Positions 52,895 to 62,541 of a stretch of 64,000 nucleotides of DNA are shown piece after piece. A program made the position numbers and the translations under genes. The notes beneath the pieces are model-generated. The model saw only the letters and a list, made by a program, of their open reading frames with translations, did no database searches and was not told the DNA's origin. Source of the DNA: Pseudogemmobacter hezensis (GTDB lineage Bacteria > Pseudomonadota > Alphaproteobacteria > Rhodobacterales > Rhodobacteraceae); NCBI RefSeq assembly GCF_013155295.1, contig NZ_JABJXT010000019.1, positions 1 to 64,000 on the forward strand. Direction: 5' to 3'. Within the stretch, counting starts at the first letter, position 1; the number at the start of each line of letters is the position of its first letter.

Positions 52895-53944
52895 ATGACC
52901 TATATCCCCGCCGCCGACCGCTATGCCGACAATCGCGGCCATTACCGCTATACCGGGCGCAGCGGGCTGCAGCTGCCGGCGCTTTCCCTGGGGCTGTGGC
53001 ACAATTTCGGCGACACCACGCCCCTGCAAACGCAGCGCGAGATCGTCTTCACCGCCTTTGACAATGGCATCACCCATTTCGACCTGGCCAATAATTACGG
53101 CCCGCCCTATGGCTCGGCCGAGGTGAATTTCGGCCGCATCCTGCGCGAGGATCTGGCCGCCTACCGCGATGAGCTGATCATCTCCAGCAAGGCGGGCTGG
53201 GATATGTGGCCGGGCCCCTATGGCCAGGGCGGCGGCTCGCGCAAATATGTGCTGGCGAGCCTGGATCAAAGCCTGCAGCGGCTGGGCCTCGACTATGTCG
53301 ACATCTTCTATTCGCACCGTTTCGACCCCCATACCCCGCTGGAAGAAACCGCCGATGCCCTGGCGACCGCAGTGAAACAGGGCAAGGCGCTTTATGTCGG
53401 CGTCTCTTCCTATTCGGCGGCGAAGACCCGCGAAATCACCGCCCTTTTGCGCGAGCGTCAGGTGCCGCTTTTGATCAACCAGCCGTCCTACAACCTCTTC
53501 AACCGCTGGATCGAGAAAGACCTGCTGGACACCGTCGAAGAGACCGGAACCGGGATCATCGCCTTTACCGCGCTGGCCCAGGGGCTGTTGACCGGGAAAT
53601 ACCTGAACGGCATCCCCCAGGATGCGCGGGTCAACCGGGCGGGCGGCGGCTCGCTTCAGGCCGCGCACCTCAGCGAGGAGAACATCTCCCGCGCCCGCGC
53701 ACTGAACAATATCGCAAATCGGCGCGGGCAAAGCCTTGCGCAGATGGCGCTGGCCTGGGTTCTGCGCGATCCGCGGGTGACCTCGACGCTGATCGGGGCC
53801 TCTTCGGCGGCGCAGGTGAAAGAGAATGTCGCCGCGCTGGAGATGCTGGAGTTCACCAAAGACGAGCTGACCGAGATCGACCGCTATGCCGTCGAAGGCG
53901 GGGTCAATCTTTGGGAAAAGCCCTCGCATGATCAGGCGATCTGA
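52895..53944 (+). CDS. mgrA: Aldo/keto reductase, YghZ/MgrA type
   Basis: A 349-residue AKR14-like enzyme. The start YIPAADRYADNRGHYRYTGRSGLQLPALSLGLWHNFG (by segments) is characteristic of YghZ, the L-glyceraldehyde-3-phosphate reductase. Tetrad residues: Asp and Tyr in FDLANNYG, Lys in SSKAGWDMWPGPYG, His in YSHRFDP. The tail AQMALAWVLRDPRVTSTLIGASSAAQ binds NADPH. AAGGAAAGTC precedes the ATG. Its presence inside a sulfur cluster suggests it may handle an aldehyde released from an organosulfur substrate, but this is inference. Confidence 0.9.
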   Translation: MTYIPAADRYADNRGHYRYTGRSGLQLPALSLGLWHNFGDTTPLQTQREIVFTAFDNGITHFDLANNYGPPYGSAEVNFGRILREDLAAYRDELIISSKAGWDMWPGPYGQGGGSRKYVLASLDQSLQRLGLDYVDIFYSHRFDPHTPLEETADALATAVKQGKALYVGVSSYSAAKTREITALLRERQVPLLINQPSYNLFNRWIEKDLLDTVEETGTGIIAFTALAQGLLTGKYLNGIPQDARVNRAGGGSLQAAHLSEENISRARALNNIANRRGQSLAQMALAWVLRDPRVTSTLIGASSAAQVKENVAALEMLEFTKDELTEIDRYAVEGGVNLWEKPSHDQAI

Positions 53945-53989
53945 GGGGATTTAGCCCCATCCGGTCGGCGGGGAAAATCTTCACCGTGC

Positions 53990-54027
53990 CCCGGCTCTGC
54001 ACAGCATAAACCGCTTGCAGAGCCGGG
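53990..54027 (+). terminator. Hairpin after the YghZ-type gene
   Basis: CCCGGCTCTGC (53990-54000) and GCAGAGCCGGG (54017-54027) form a perfect 11-bp stem with a 16-base loop, 46 bp after the stop codon. There is no T-run, so it is not a classical intrinsic terminator. Confidence 0.45.
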
Positions 54028-54196
54028 TGTGAAAAGAAGCCCGCCAGCTTGTTCCATGCCCCGATTGCTGCGATTTTAGCTGCAACGCAACCCACAAACA
54101 GTCGTTTGAAATCAACATCCTGACGTGACCGGCGCGGCCTTTGGCCCGCAGGCATGGGTGGGCTGTTGACTGCGATCTGCTGCAAAAGGAACAGCC

Positions 54197-55465
54197 ATGG
54201 GAACCCTGCCCGAAACCCCGATCGACTATAGCCTGCATCCGCGCGTCAACTCGGATGATCCGGTGCCGCCGCGCCCGCGCCCCGAACGCCCGGCGCATAT
54301 CCTGAAAGATGACGCAGACGCAATCCGCGCCGCCCGCGAGCTGGCAGCCGAGCTGGCCAAAGACGCCGCGCTGCGCGACCGCGAAGGGCTGTTGCCGCTG
54401 CGCGAGCTGGATCTTTATTCGCAAAGCGGCATCTGGTCGATCAATGTGCCAAAGGAATTCGGCGGCCCGGGCCTGTCCTATGCGACGCTGGCAAAGGCGG
54501 TCAGCATTGTGGCCTCGGGCGATCCGGCGGTGGCGCAGATCGCGCAGAACCATCTGGCGATCCTTGGCCTGATTGCGATTGACGCAACCGAGGCGGAAAA
54601 GCGCGAGATCTTTGGCTGGGCGCTGCAGGGGCTGCGCTTTGGCAATGCCTTTTCCGAGTTTGGCGGCAAAACGGTGGTGGATTTCAAGACCCGCGTTACG
54701 TTTGAAGGCGATGAGGCGGTGGTCAATGGCGAGAAATTCTACACCACCGGGGCGCTGCTGTCGCATCTGGTGCCGATTGTCTCGGTCGGGGATGACGGCG
54801 CCTATCTGGTCTTTGCCGACCGCGAGACGCCCGGCCTGACCATCACCAACAACTGGTCCAGCTTTGGTCAGCGCACGACGGCCTCGGGCTCGGTTCGGGC
54901 GGTGAATGTGCGGGTGCCGAAGGCGCGGGCGGTGAAGCTGCAGGATGTGACGGCGGTGCCGACCGTGCAGGGGCCAATCTCGCAGATCATCCAGGCGGCG
55001 ATTGACGCCGGGATTGCGCGCAACGCCATTGATGAGACGATCCGCTTTGTCACCACACAAAGCCGCCCTTGGGTCGACAGTGGCAAGGAAACGGCGGGCG
55101 AAGATCCCTATACCATCGCGGCAATCGGCGATCTGAAGATCCGCCTGCATGCTGCCGAGGCGCTTTTGGACATCGCCGGGCGGGCCATCGATCTGGGCCT
55201 CAGCGATCCGACGCTGGAAAATGTCTCAGAGGCCACGATCAAAACCGCCGAGGCCAAGGTGCTGACCACCCAGATCGCCATTGAGGCGACAAACAAACTG
55301 TTCGAGCTGAGCGGCACGCGCTCGACCCTGGCGCAGCACGCGCTGGACCGGCACTGGCGGAATGCCCGCACCCATACGCTGCATGATCCGGTGCGCTGGA
55401 AATTCTACCATGTCGGCAATTACTATCTGAACGGGGTAAACCCGCCGCGCCACGCCTGGAACTGA
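54197..55465 (+). CDS. sfnB: SfnB-family FMNH2-dependent sulfur-acquisition monooxygenase
   Basis: A 422-residue flavoprotein with the acyl-CoA dehydrogenase fold in order: N-terminal helices (about 40-150), beta domain with FGNAFSEFGGKTVVDFKTRVTFEGDE and GEKFYTTGALLSHLV, and a C-terminal helical domain (GISRNAIDE-like GIARNAIDETIRF, then LFELSGTRSTLAQHALDRHWRNARTHTLHDP). This is the SfnB/DszC branch: reduced flavin and oxygen oxidise sulfur compounds, and there is no acyl-CoA catalytic base. With the FMN reductase at 49043 it forms a two-component oxygenase. The substrate is unknown. Confidence 0.85.
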   Translation: MGTLPETPIDYSLHPRVNSDDPVPPRPRPERPAHILKDDADAIRAARELAAELAKDAALRDREGLLPLRELDLYSQSGIWSINVPKEFGGPGLSYATLAKAVSIVASGDPAVAQIAQNHLAILGLIAIDATEAEKREIFGWALQGLRFGNAFSEFGGKTVVDFKTRVTFEGDEAVVNGEKFYTTGALLSHLVPIVSVGDDGAYLVFADRETPGLTITNNWSSFGQRTTASGSVRAVNVRVPKARAVKLQDVTAVPTVQGPISQIIQAAIDAGIARNAIDETIRFVTTQSRPWVDSGKETAGEDPYTIAAIGDLKIRLHAAEALLDIAGRAIDLGLSDPTLENVSEATIKTAEAKVLTTQIAIEATNKLFELSGTRSTLAQHALDRHWRNARTHTLHDPVRWKFYHVGNYYLNGVNPPRHAWN

Positions 55466-55473
55466 GGGCAGGC

Positions 55474-55507
55474 TGATCTGATCCGGCCCGCAGCCCGGAT
55501 CAGATCA
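55474..55507. terminator. Bidirectional terminator between sfnB and the epimerase gene
   Basis: TGATCTGATCCGG (55474-55486) and CCGGATCAGATCA (55495-55507) form a perfect 13-bp stem with an 8-base loop between two convergent genes. Confidence 0.8.
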
Positions 55508-55525
55508 TGCCTCGGGGTGGCTGAC

Positions 55526-56536
55526 TTACTTGCCGTAATAGTCGCGGAACCAGGCCACGAACCTGTCGACGCCATCGCGGAAATCGGTCTGCGGCTTATA
55601 GCCGGTCAGGCTTTGCAACAGATCGGCATTGGCCCAGGTGGCGGGGACATCGCCCTTCTGCATCTCCATGAAATTGCGGATCGCGGGCTTGCCGACACTG
55701 GCCTCGATCGCATCCACGAAATCCAGCAGCCGCACCTTGTCGGAATTGCCGATATTGACCACCCGCCAGGGCGCAACGGGCGAGAGGCTGTCCCCCTCTG
55801 GCACCTGCTTGTCCTGGGGCCGCACCGGAACCGCGTCGATCAGCAGGCGGATGCCGCGCACCAGGTCTTCGACATAGGTGAAGTCCCGATACATCTCGCC
55901 GTGGTTGTAGATATCGACCGGGCGGTCCTCAAGAATCGCATCGACGAATTTATAAAGCGCCATATCCGGGCGGCCCCAGGGGCCGTAGACGGTGAAAAAG
56001 CGGAACATCGTCGTGGGCAGGTTCCACAGGTGGGCATAGGAATGGCCCATGCTCTCAGTCGCCTTTTTGGTGGCGGCGTAGATGGTCAGCTGGGTATCGG
56101 CCTTCTCTGTCTCAACGAAGGGCATTTCCTCATTCGCGCCGTATACGGATGAGGTTGAGGCCATCAGCAGATGCTTTACCTGATGACGGCGGGCGGCCTC
56201 CATCACGTTGAAAGTGCCGACGATATTGGCGTCGATATAGGCGCGGGGATTTTCCAGGCTATAGCGCACGCCCGCCTGGGCAGCGAGGTGGACGATCACA
56301 TCGGGGCGGAACTCATCCGCCACCTGATCGAAAAGCACCTGATCCTCAAGCATGCCCTCGGTGGCCGAGAAATTTCCGTTTTGCAAAAGCATGGCATGGC
56401 GGCGCTGTTTCAGGCGCACGTCATAGTAATCGGTCATGCCGTCATAGCCGTGGACGCGGTAGCCCTCGGCCAGCAAAAGCTGCGCCAGGTGAAAGCCGAT
56501 GAAACCAGCCGTGCCGGTGATCAGGACGCGTTGCAA
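55526..56536 (-). CDS. NAD-dependent epimerase, UDP-glucuronate 4-epimerase type
   Basis: A 336-residue extended short-chain dehydrogenase. The NAD motif is [11 protein letters not shown] at the N-terminus; [29 protein letters not shown] and the catalytic YAATK follow, with the Ser/Thr site in [27 protein letters not shown] is the signature of the UDP-glucuronate 4-epimerase (GalA-forming) branch. The product UDP-galacturonate feeds lipopolysaccharide or capsule. It stands alone between the sulfur cluster and the apiose genes; kdsAB, 3 kb away, also serves the cell envelope. Confidence 0.9.
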   Translation of the reverse strand: MQRVLITGTAGFIGFHLAQLLLAEGYRVHGYDGMTDYYDVRLKQRRHAMLLQNGNFSATEGMLEDQVLFDQVADEFRPDVIVHLAAQAGVRYSLENPRAYIDANIVGTFNVMEAARRHQVKHLLMASTSSVYGANEEMPFVETEKADTQLTIYAATKKATESMGHSYAHLWNLPTTMFRFFTVYGPWGRPDMALYKFVDAILEDRPVDIYNHGEMYRDFTYVEDLVRGIRLLIDAVPVRPQDKQVPEGDSLSPVAPWRVVNIGNSDKVRLLDFVDAIEASVGKPAIRNFMEMQKGDVPATWANADLLQSLTGYKPQTDFRDGVDRFVAWFRDYYGK

Positions 56537-56651
56537 ATGAGGGGCCTCCGAAATGGGTCAGACAGCAGATCGCTGAAATATCGCTTATCTCTGACGCAGT
56601 CCCCCGATGCGGGCAAGAGGCGAAGAGCCGCCCCCGCCCATGGCGCGCAGT

Positions 56652-58376
56652 TCAGGCGGCAGAGACCGACCAGCCGAAAGGCGCAAGCCCGGCCAGGGGC
56701 GCGTCGGTCAGATTGGCCTGGAACAGGCGCTCACCCAGCTGCAGGCGGGCAAGACCGCCAGCGATCTGCGCCAGTCGCACCGGCTGCCCGGCCCCGGCGG
56801 CCAGCTCACGCAAGAGGCCGGTGATCGGCCAGGCACCATCCCCCAATCCGCGCGGGCCAAACAGCGCCGCAGGTGTCCAGACCGCAGGCCCGAAGGGGGC
56901 CAGCGCGGTTGCCAGCCCAAGCGCCCAGGCCGCGCCAAAGGCCGCGCGGTGGCGCGGATCGTCATCGGCCATCGCCACGCGCCCGCCGTCAGGGTTCGGG
57001 ATCGTGCGCGAGCCATAGGGGTTTTGCCGCATCGCAATGGTCGAGGGGCCGATCCGATATTCAGCCGCCCCGACAATCGCGCGGGCCGAGCGGGCGATAT
57101 GGGGCACGGCCTCAAGCATCTCGATCACCGCCAGATCATCGGCAGCATGGACGATGGGGCAGATGCCGTGACTGATGAAATCCAGACCGGCGGGCGGGCG
57201 TTTTCGGTTCAGTTCCGGGAAGAAGCTGGCCATGCCACCGCCGCGAATATGGTCGGGGAAGGCGCGGGCGGCGGCCTGGTGGATCTGGTCGAGCGGCGGG
57301 CATTCAGGCCAGACCGATCCCGGCGGCGTCGACTGGCGATCAACCCCAGGGCAGACAAAAACCGAGGCCACCGTCAGCCCCGCGCCGCGCAGGGCGACCG
57401 CATGGGATGAAAGCTCGCTGTCGGGCGAATGCTGAAAGCGGCAGATCAGTTCCAGGTCATAAATCGCACCGCCATAGCCGCCCTGCAGCGCGGCGAAAGC
57501 GGCCAGCTGGCTTGAGACGGGTTCTGTCAGGGTGGCATCCACATGGCACAGGATGCGCTGCGGATTGACCAGCGAAAGCGCTTCGGCGGCGGCGGGACTG
57601 CGGGCCTCATCAGCGGTGACGACCAGCGCCATCTGGGGAAATCGCGTGTTTTCAGCGATCTCAGGCGCGCCAGGGGCGGCGGCCCGCCCCTCACCCTGCC
57701 AGGACAGGCGCACCGCCTGGCGCAGGATCTGACCATCTTGCAGCTGATAGGGCCAGGGCAGGGCCAGCGGGCGGTTATAGGTCTTATATGAGGCATCGCC
57801 CCATTGGCGCTGATCCTCCATCTCGAAGGTATCGCCCTCAAAAGCGCAGGTGATGGTCATGCCATGCGCCTGATGCTCAAGGCTGACGATATCCATGAAG
57901 GGCTGCCATGGCTCGATCAGATCGGGAAAATGGCTGTCTTCGACCTGGCCGTCGCTATGGGTGACGCGGGCGGGCGCCCCGTCGACGCCATTGATCGGAT
58001 GCAGCACGGTAAATCCGGTGCGATTCGTCTCGAACATGCCGGAAATGCGCGATTCTGCGCTGAATTCCAGGCTGTCATCGGTGATGATCAGCGACAGCTC
58101 CACATCCTGCCGCGCCCCGTTCGCGTGAAATACCATCGGAAAGGACAGGTGCAGCCGGCCTGCCTCTTCCTGCCGCGTGATTGCGCCGATTTCCGGGCGC
58201 ACGGTGCCCCAGTCACGGTCGCGCACCAGATAGGCGATCTGGCGGATGATCTCGGTCTCGCCGACATGGATGTGACGGATCACGCCATCCTGCAGCCCAA
58301 GGCGAACCCGGCCATGGCGGATGGTCTGAACCTGGCCTGGCGGCTCGGCGGTGCCGTAAAGTGCGATCAGATCCAT
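56652..58376 (-). CDS. apnL: Probable D-apionate lactonase (ApnL)
   Basis: A 574-residue protein. The N-terminal beta-sandwich begins with LYGTAEPPGQ, GLQDGVIRHIHVGETEIIRQIAYLVRDRDWGT, which I recall as typical of ApnL. A TIM-barrel-like middle part (PQMALVVTADEARS onward, about 245-480) and a small C-terminal beta domain follow. ApnL opens D-apionolactone to D-apionate after sugar oxidation. The ATG at 58376 shares one base with the stop of the dehydrogenase gene (TGATG). No other pathway gene (kinase, RuBisCO-like, transaldolase) is in the window. The family call is from memory and could be wrong. Confidence 0.6.
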   Translation of the reverse strand: MDLIALYGTAEPPGQVQTIRHGRVRLGLQDGVIRHIHVGETEIIRQIAYLVRDRDWGTVRPEIGAITRQEEAGRLHLSFPMVFHANGARQDVELSLIITDDSLEFSAESRISGMFETNRTGFTVLHPINGVDGAPARVTHSDGQVEDSHFPDLIEPWQPFMDIVSLEHQAHGMTITCAFEGDTFEMEDQRQWGDASYKTYNRPLALPWPYQLQDGQILRQAVRLSWQGEGRAAAPGAPEIAENTRFPQMALVVTADEARSPAAAEALSLVNPQRILCHVDATLTEPVSSQLAAFAALQGGYGGAIYDLELICRFQHSPDSELSSHAVALRGAGLTVASVFVCPGVDRQSTPPGSVWPECPPLDQIHQAAARAFPDHIRGGGMASFFPELNRKRPPAGLDFISHGICPIVHAADDLAVIEMLEAVPHIARSARAIVGAAEYRIGPSTIAMRQNPYGSRTIPNPDGGRVAMADDDPRHRAAFGAAWALGLATALAPFGPAVWTPAALFGPRGLGDGAWPITGLLRELAAGAGQPVRLAQIAGGLARLQLGERLFQANLTDAPLAGLAPFGWSVSAA

Positions 58377-59407
58377 CACAGCGCCCCCGGATCGACCGAG
58401 CGCCCCTCAGCCGCTGACAGATAGGCCGCCTCAACCAGGGCGAAGGTCTGCAGATTGTCGGTGCCAGAGGTTTCCGGCTGGCGCCCCTGACGCAGGCAAT
58501 CCACGAAATGTTGTTGGATAATCTGCACGCTTTCCTGGATGTTGTGCCAGGGGCGCTCGGCCCAGGGCAAAAGCGGCGGGCTGACATCGCGGACCTCAGA
58601 TCCGCCGTCGCGCTGGATCACCAGCTTATAGCCGGCCTCAAGGCGCAGCGTGCCCTCTGTCCCGTCGATCTCGATCAGGCTTTCGGGGAATGTCTCGCGG
58701 CTGCGCTTTGTCGCATAAGAACAATCCACCACCGAGGTCACGCCGGATTTATGCAAAAGCTGCATCGTGGCGACATCCTCGCCTTTGATATTCGGGTTCA
58801 CGCGGCGGGTGGTGGCCGCGATCCGCGCCACGTCACCAAAGAATGCGCGAGCAATATCAAGGATATGGATGCCGAGGTCTTCGATGATGAACCGCTCTCC
58901 CTCGGCCAGATAGGGCTGGCCCGAAAACACGTCATAGCCAGAGCGGAAAGAGACGCGGCCGAAGAAGGGCTCGCCGATCGCGCCCTGGCGAACCACGTCG
59001 ATTGCCTGGCGCACCGCCGATTGCCAGCGGAAATTCTCATGGATCATCAGGGTCTTGCCTGTGGCCTGAACCGCCGCGACCATGGCTTTCGCATCGGCCA
59101 GGGTCGTGGCAAATGGCTTCTGGCAGATCACATGCACCCCCGCTGCCGCCGCCATTTCGACCAGCACCCGATGCGAGCCGACCGTGGTTGCAATATCGGC
59201 CACGTCAAAGCCACCGTCAGCGAAAAGCTGGGCCGCATCCTGATAGCGGCGGGTGACGCCGAATTCATCGCCTGCCGCCTGCAGCCGCGCCGGATCACGG
59301 TCGCAGATCGCCACGACCTCTGCCCCTTCGATCCCGGCCCAGGCGAACAGCTGGTTGCGGGCAAAGAAACCGGCACCGATCAGCGCGATTTTCAGGGTCT
59401 GGGTCAT
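58376..59407 (-). CDS. apsD: Gfo/Idh/MocA oxidoreductase, probable D-apiose dehydrogenase
   Basis: A 343-residue NAD(P)-dependent sugar dehydrogenase. The Rossmann motif is [17 protein letters not shown]; the sugar-site EKP motif appears as [12 protein letters not shown], and MIHENFRWQ and [19 protein letters not shown] hold the catalytic Asp/His area. Its coupling to the lactonase gene suggests ApsD, which oxidises D-apiose to the lactone. Without that neighbour only the broad family could be named. GGAGGAGGAGG precedes the ATG. It is divergent from kdsA. Confidence 0.65.
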   Translation of the reverse strand: MTQTLKIALIGAGFFARNQLFAWAGIEGAEVVAICDRDPARLQAAGDEFGVTRRYQDAAQLFADGGFDVADIATTVGSHRVLVEMAAAAGVHVICQKPFATTLADAKAMVAAVQATGKTLMIHENFRWQSAVRQAIDVVRQGAIGEPFFGRVSFRSGYDVFSGQPYLAEGERFIIEDLGIHILDIARAFFGDVARIAATTRRVNPNIKGEDVATMQLLHKSGVTSVVDCSYATKRSRETFPESLIEIDGTEGTLRLEAGYKLVIQRDGGSEVRDVSPPLLPWAERPWHNIQESVQIIQQHFVDCLRQGRQPETSGTDNLQTFALVEAAYLSAAEGRSVDPGAL

Positions 59408-59572
59408 GGCGGGCCTCCTCCTCCGGGTATCTGGTATAATGAGATAATCTGTCCGCAGATCGGCGCAAGCGGATTATGCACTCTTGCGCGGCGCGGCGCT
59501 GTGCTTATCTGGCGGCGGAGTGCGGTTTCATGCCATAGACAATGCGGGATACCCCCGTCGGAGAACCACGAG

Positions 59573-60400
59573 ATGAGCCAGAAAATTGTCACCATCGGCG
59601 ATATCGCCATCGGCGGGCAGAACCCGATTGCGCTGATCCTGGGCCCCTGCCAGCTGGAAAGCCATGATCATGCCCGCATGATGGCGGAAAAGATCCTTGA
59701 GGCCTGCCAGCCCACGGGCACGAAATTCATCTTCAAGGCCAGCTATGACAAGGCGAACCGCTCGTCCCTGGGCGGCAAGCGCGGCCTGGGGATGGAGCGG
59801 GGGCTGGAAATCCTCGGCCAGATCCGTGACGAGTTCGGCGTTCCGGTGCTGACCGATGTGCATGAGCCGGGCCATTGCGCCCCGGCCGCTGCGGTTTGTG
59901 ATGTGCTGCAGATCCCGGCCTTCCTGTCGCGCCAGACCGATCTTTTGCTGGCGGCGGGTGAGACGGGCCGGGTGATCAATATCAAGAAGGGCCAGTTCCT
60001 TGCGCCCTGGGATATGGACAATGTGGCGGCCAAGGTCGCCTCGACCGGCAATGAGAAGATCATGCTTTGCGAGCGTGGCACCTCATTTGGCTATAACACG
60101 CTGGTCACCGATTTCCGGGGCCTGCCGCGCATGGCTGAAACCGGCTATCCGGTGATTTTCGACGCGACGCATTCGGTGCAGCAGCCGGGCGGGCAGGGCA
60201 GCAGCTCTGGCGGGCAGCGCGAATATGTGCCGGTTCTGGCGCGGGCGGCCTGTGCGGTGGGCGTCTCTGGCCTGTTTATCGAGACGCATCAGGACCCTGA
60301 CAATGCGCCCTCAGACGGGCCGAATATGGTGCCGGTGGATCAGCTGCAGGACCTGATCGGCACGCTCCGGGCCTTTGACGCGCTGGCGAAGGGGCTCTGA
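59573..60400 (+). CDS. kdsA: 3-deoxy-8-phosphooctulonate synthase KdsA
   Basis: A 275-residue TIM-barrel synthase that joins phosphoenolpyruvate and arabinose 5-phosphate to make Kdo-8-phosphate for lipopolysaccharide. Signatures: [55 protein letters not shown] and [14 protein letters not shown]. The Cys in GPCQLES is the metal ligand of the metal-dependent class. I chose the ATG at 59573, just after GGAGAACCACG; the long upstream frame runs antisense through apsD and is not used. kdsB follows without a gap. Confidence 0.96.
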   Translation: MSQKIVTIGDIAIGGQNPIALILGPCQLESHDHARMMAEKILEACQPTGTKFIFKASYDKANRSSLGGKRGLGMERGLEILGQIRDEFGVPVLTDVHEPGHCAPAAAVCDVLQIPAFLSRQTDLLLAAGETGRVINIKKGQFLAPWDMDNVAAKVASTGNEKIMLCERGTSFGYNTLVTDFRGLPRMAETGYPVIFDATHSVQQPGGQGSSSGGQREYVPVLARAACAVGVSGLFIETHQDPDNAPSDGPNMVPVDQLQDLIGTLRAFDALAKGL

Positions 60401-61213
60401 ATGGACACGGTCATCATCATCCCGGCGCGTTACGCCTCGACCCGTTATCCCGCGAAACCGCTGGCGATGCTGAAGGGCGCGGGGGGCATCAGCCGCTCTC
60501 TGCTGGAACGCTCGGTGATTGCCGGGCGGCGCGCGGTGGAAGAGGCGGGCGGCGGTATCGGGCTTTACGTGGCCACCGATGATGACCGTATCGCCGCAGA
60601 GGCCTGCCGCATCGGGGCCGATGTGATCATGACATCCGAGAACGCCCGCAACGGCACCGAGCGCGTGGCCGAGGCGGTGAAGAACGCCGGGCTGAACCCC
60701 GGGATCGTGGTCAATCTGCAAGGCGATGCACCGCTGACGCCGCCCCATTTCGTGACCGCGCTGATCGCGCATATGCGGGCGACGCCTGGTGCAGGCATCG
60801 CCACCCCGATCCTGCGCTGCGACGAAGAGGCGGTGCGCAATTTCATCGCCGACCGTGCCGCAGGCCGGGTGGGCGCGACGACGGTGGTGAAAAACACCCT
60901 GGGCCAGGCGCTTTACTTCTCAAAAGAGGTGATCCCCTTCACCAACGGCAAGGGCGTGGTCGCGGGTGAGGTTCCGGTCTTTCACCATGTCGGCCTTTAC
61001 GCCTATCGCCCCGCCGCGCTGACGGCCTATGGCACCTGGCAGCCGGGCCCGCTGGAAACCCTTGAAGGGCTGGAGCAGCTGCGTTTCCTTGAAAACGGCC
61101 ATCCGGTCGATGTGGTCGAGGTCACCGCCCCCGGTGCGAAATTCTGGGAGCTGAACAACCCCTCAGACGTGCCGCTGATCGAGGCCTATCTGGCGCAGAT
61201 GGGGTGGGAATAA
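60401..61213 (+). CDS. kdsB: CMP-Kdo synthetase KdsB
   Basis: A 270-residue nucleotidyltransferase that activates Kdo with CTP for transfer to lipid A. The N-terminal CTP motif IIPARYASTRYPAKPLA is present, then VATDDDRI, ENARNGTERVAEA and VNLQGDAPLTPP, the last with the metal-binding Asp. The C-terminal FHHVGLYAYRPAALTAYG and LEGLEQLRFLENGH are typical. The start codon follows the kdsA stop directly, so the genes form one unit. Confidence 0.95.
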   Translation: MDTVIIIPARYASTRYPAKPLAMLKGAGGISRSLLERSVIAGRRAVEEAGGGIGLYVATDDDRIAAEACRIGADVIMTSENARNGTERVAEAVKNAGLNPGIVVNLQGDAPLTPPHFVTALIAHMRATPGAGIATPILRCDEEAVRNFIADRAAGRVGATTVVKNTLGQALYFSKEVIPFTNGKGVVAGEVPVFHHVGLYAYRPAALTAYGTWQPGPLETLEGLEQLRFLENGHPVDVVEVTAPGAKFWELNNPSDVPLIEAYLAQMGWE

Positions 61214-61237
61214 GCGGGGCCTAAGCGGACGAAGCCG

Positions 61238-61606
61238 TTAGTCGTTCTGGGTGAACCGTCCCTGCTCGTCAGGCCAGGTCCAGATATTATCATCTGCGAG
61301 AATAGCTGCGACGACTGCCTCTGCCCGTTTTCGTGTCGTAGGACTTTCTCGAAGTCCGATGTAATCGGTTTCGACCTGGACAAGATAATTTACTGCCTGA
61401 CCAGGTGGCTCCCCCTGTCTTAGCTGAGAGGCGACGAAGATCAAATAGCCGTCATACTCATCTGCAAACTTCTGGTTTGCCTCATCGCTCCATTTTCCTG
61501 GAAAACAACCACTTGCCCCCAGAAGGCCAATCGGGTCCCAGAGGCTCCAACCGATGTCGCGCAGTCTGGATAAATTAACGCGCGGTTGCGGCACCAGGTT
61601 AATCAT
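61238..61606 (-). CDS. Hypothetical protein, compositionally atypical, 122 aa
   Basis: I cannot name a family with certainty. The N-terminal half reads RDIGWSLWDPIGLLG, then ADEYDGYLIFVASQLRQGEP and AVNYLVQVETDYIGLRES. This resembles a small group of soluble helical proteins of unknown function (WDPIGL...DEYD...YL...E...GL) that are often scattered as orphans. Its base composition is clearly lower in G+C than kdsB and fdhE on either side, which suggests transfer. It runs towards kdsB with a 24-bp gap. No partner gene is visible. Confidence 0.65.
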   Translation of the reverse strand: MINLVPQPRVNLSRLRDIGWSLWDPIGLLGASGCFPGKWSDEANQKFADEYDGYLIFVASQLRQGEPPGQAVNYLVQVETDYIGLRESPTTRKRAEAVVAAILADDNIWTWPDEQGRFTQND

Positions 61607-61704
61607 GGATGACCTTTGAATTCGCCTAATCCCGTAAACCTATCGGAACATTACGACCCTCGCAATGGGCTGGTACTGGCCTTCCACCTATGCGCTTCTG
61701 AGCC

Positions 61705-62541
61705 CTATCCGGGCAGCGCGAAGGGGTTGAATCCGGTGCGGCCGAAACCCTCTGACGCGGCCGCATCATCAAGGATCAGCGTCGCCAGATCGTCGGCAAC
61801 GGTCTCTATATCGGGGTCACGCTCGGCGCTGATGACCTTCAGATAGCCGCCGCAGGCATTGCAGGCCTCGGCGCGGATCGCAGCCTCTGGCGTGTCAAAG
61901 CTGAGGTAATCCAGCTGCCCCGCATCGCCGCAGCAAGAGCATTTCGCCCGCACCATATGCCATTCGCATTCGCACATGGCGCAATGCAGGTAACGCAGGC
62001 CCTGGCGCTCGCTGGTGTGGATGTGGCTGGCGACCGGATGGCAGCCGCAGATCGGGCAATATGTGGTTTCCTCATCGCCCTTCGGCGGCAGATCGGCGGC
62101 ACGCGCCCCCTGGGCCACCGCAAGCGACAGCCCCGCCCAAAGGAAAGGCGCCAGCGCGGGGTCAACGTCTCCGAACCGCTCTTCCGCCAGCGCCACCCCG
62201 GCCTCGATCCGGGCATCCGCAGGCAGATCGGCAAGCCGCTGCAGCGCATGGGCCACCTCGGCCTGGGCCAGCGATTGCAGCCTTGCGATCATGCGATCCA
62301 GCCCCGGCAGCCAGGCACCGCTGGCGGCGATCTCTTTCGGGTCCGCAAGGGCAGGGGCCCCGTCTGACAGCGCCGCCTTCTGCGCCTCGGTGATGTCGGC
62401 GCAAAACATCAGATAGGCCGAGAGGTCGTGATCCTCGGCCAGAGCCCGCAGGCGCGCGGCACGGGCAGCGTAAAGCCCGGCCAGATCCTCACGCAGGATC
62501 GGGTCGAAATGGCGCGCCTCGGGGATGGGGTGGATGCTCAA
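61705..62541 (-). CDS. fdhE: Formate dehydrogenase accessory protein FdhE
   Basis: A 278-residue cytoplasmic iron-binding protein needed for maturation of respiratory formate dehydrogenase. The C-terminal half carries four cysteine pairs: YCPICGCHP, CAMCECEWH, CSCCGD and CNACGGY, the rubredoxin-like sites of the family. The N-terminal half is helical. Its start overlaps the stop of the cytochrome gene by 4 bp, so it is the last gene of an fdoG(H)I-fdhE operon read on this strand. Confidence 0.93.
   Translation of the reverse strand: MSIHPIPEARHFDPILREDLAGLYAARAARLRALAEDHDLSAYLMFCADITEAQKAALSDGAPALADPKEIAASGAWLPGLDRMIARLQSLAQAEVAHALQRLADLPADARIEAGVALAEERFGDVDPALAPFLWAGLSLAVAQGARAADLPPKGDEETTYCPICGCHPVASHIHTSERQGLRYLHCAMCECEWHMVRAKCSCCGDAGQLDYLSFDTPEAAIRAEACNACGGYLKVISAERDPDIETVADDLATLILDDAAASEGFGRTGFNPFALPG

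Noticed and set aside
59435-59440. A perfect TATAAT before kdsA
   Set aside because: No matching -35 element at the right distance, and it lies 133 bp upstream; it could equally serve the divergent gene or nothing.
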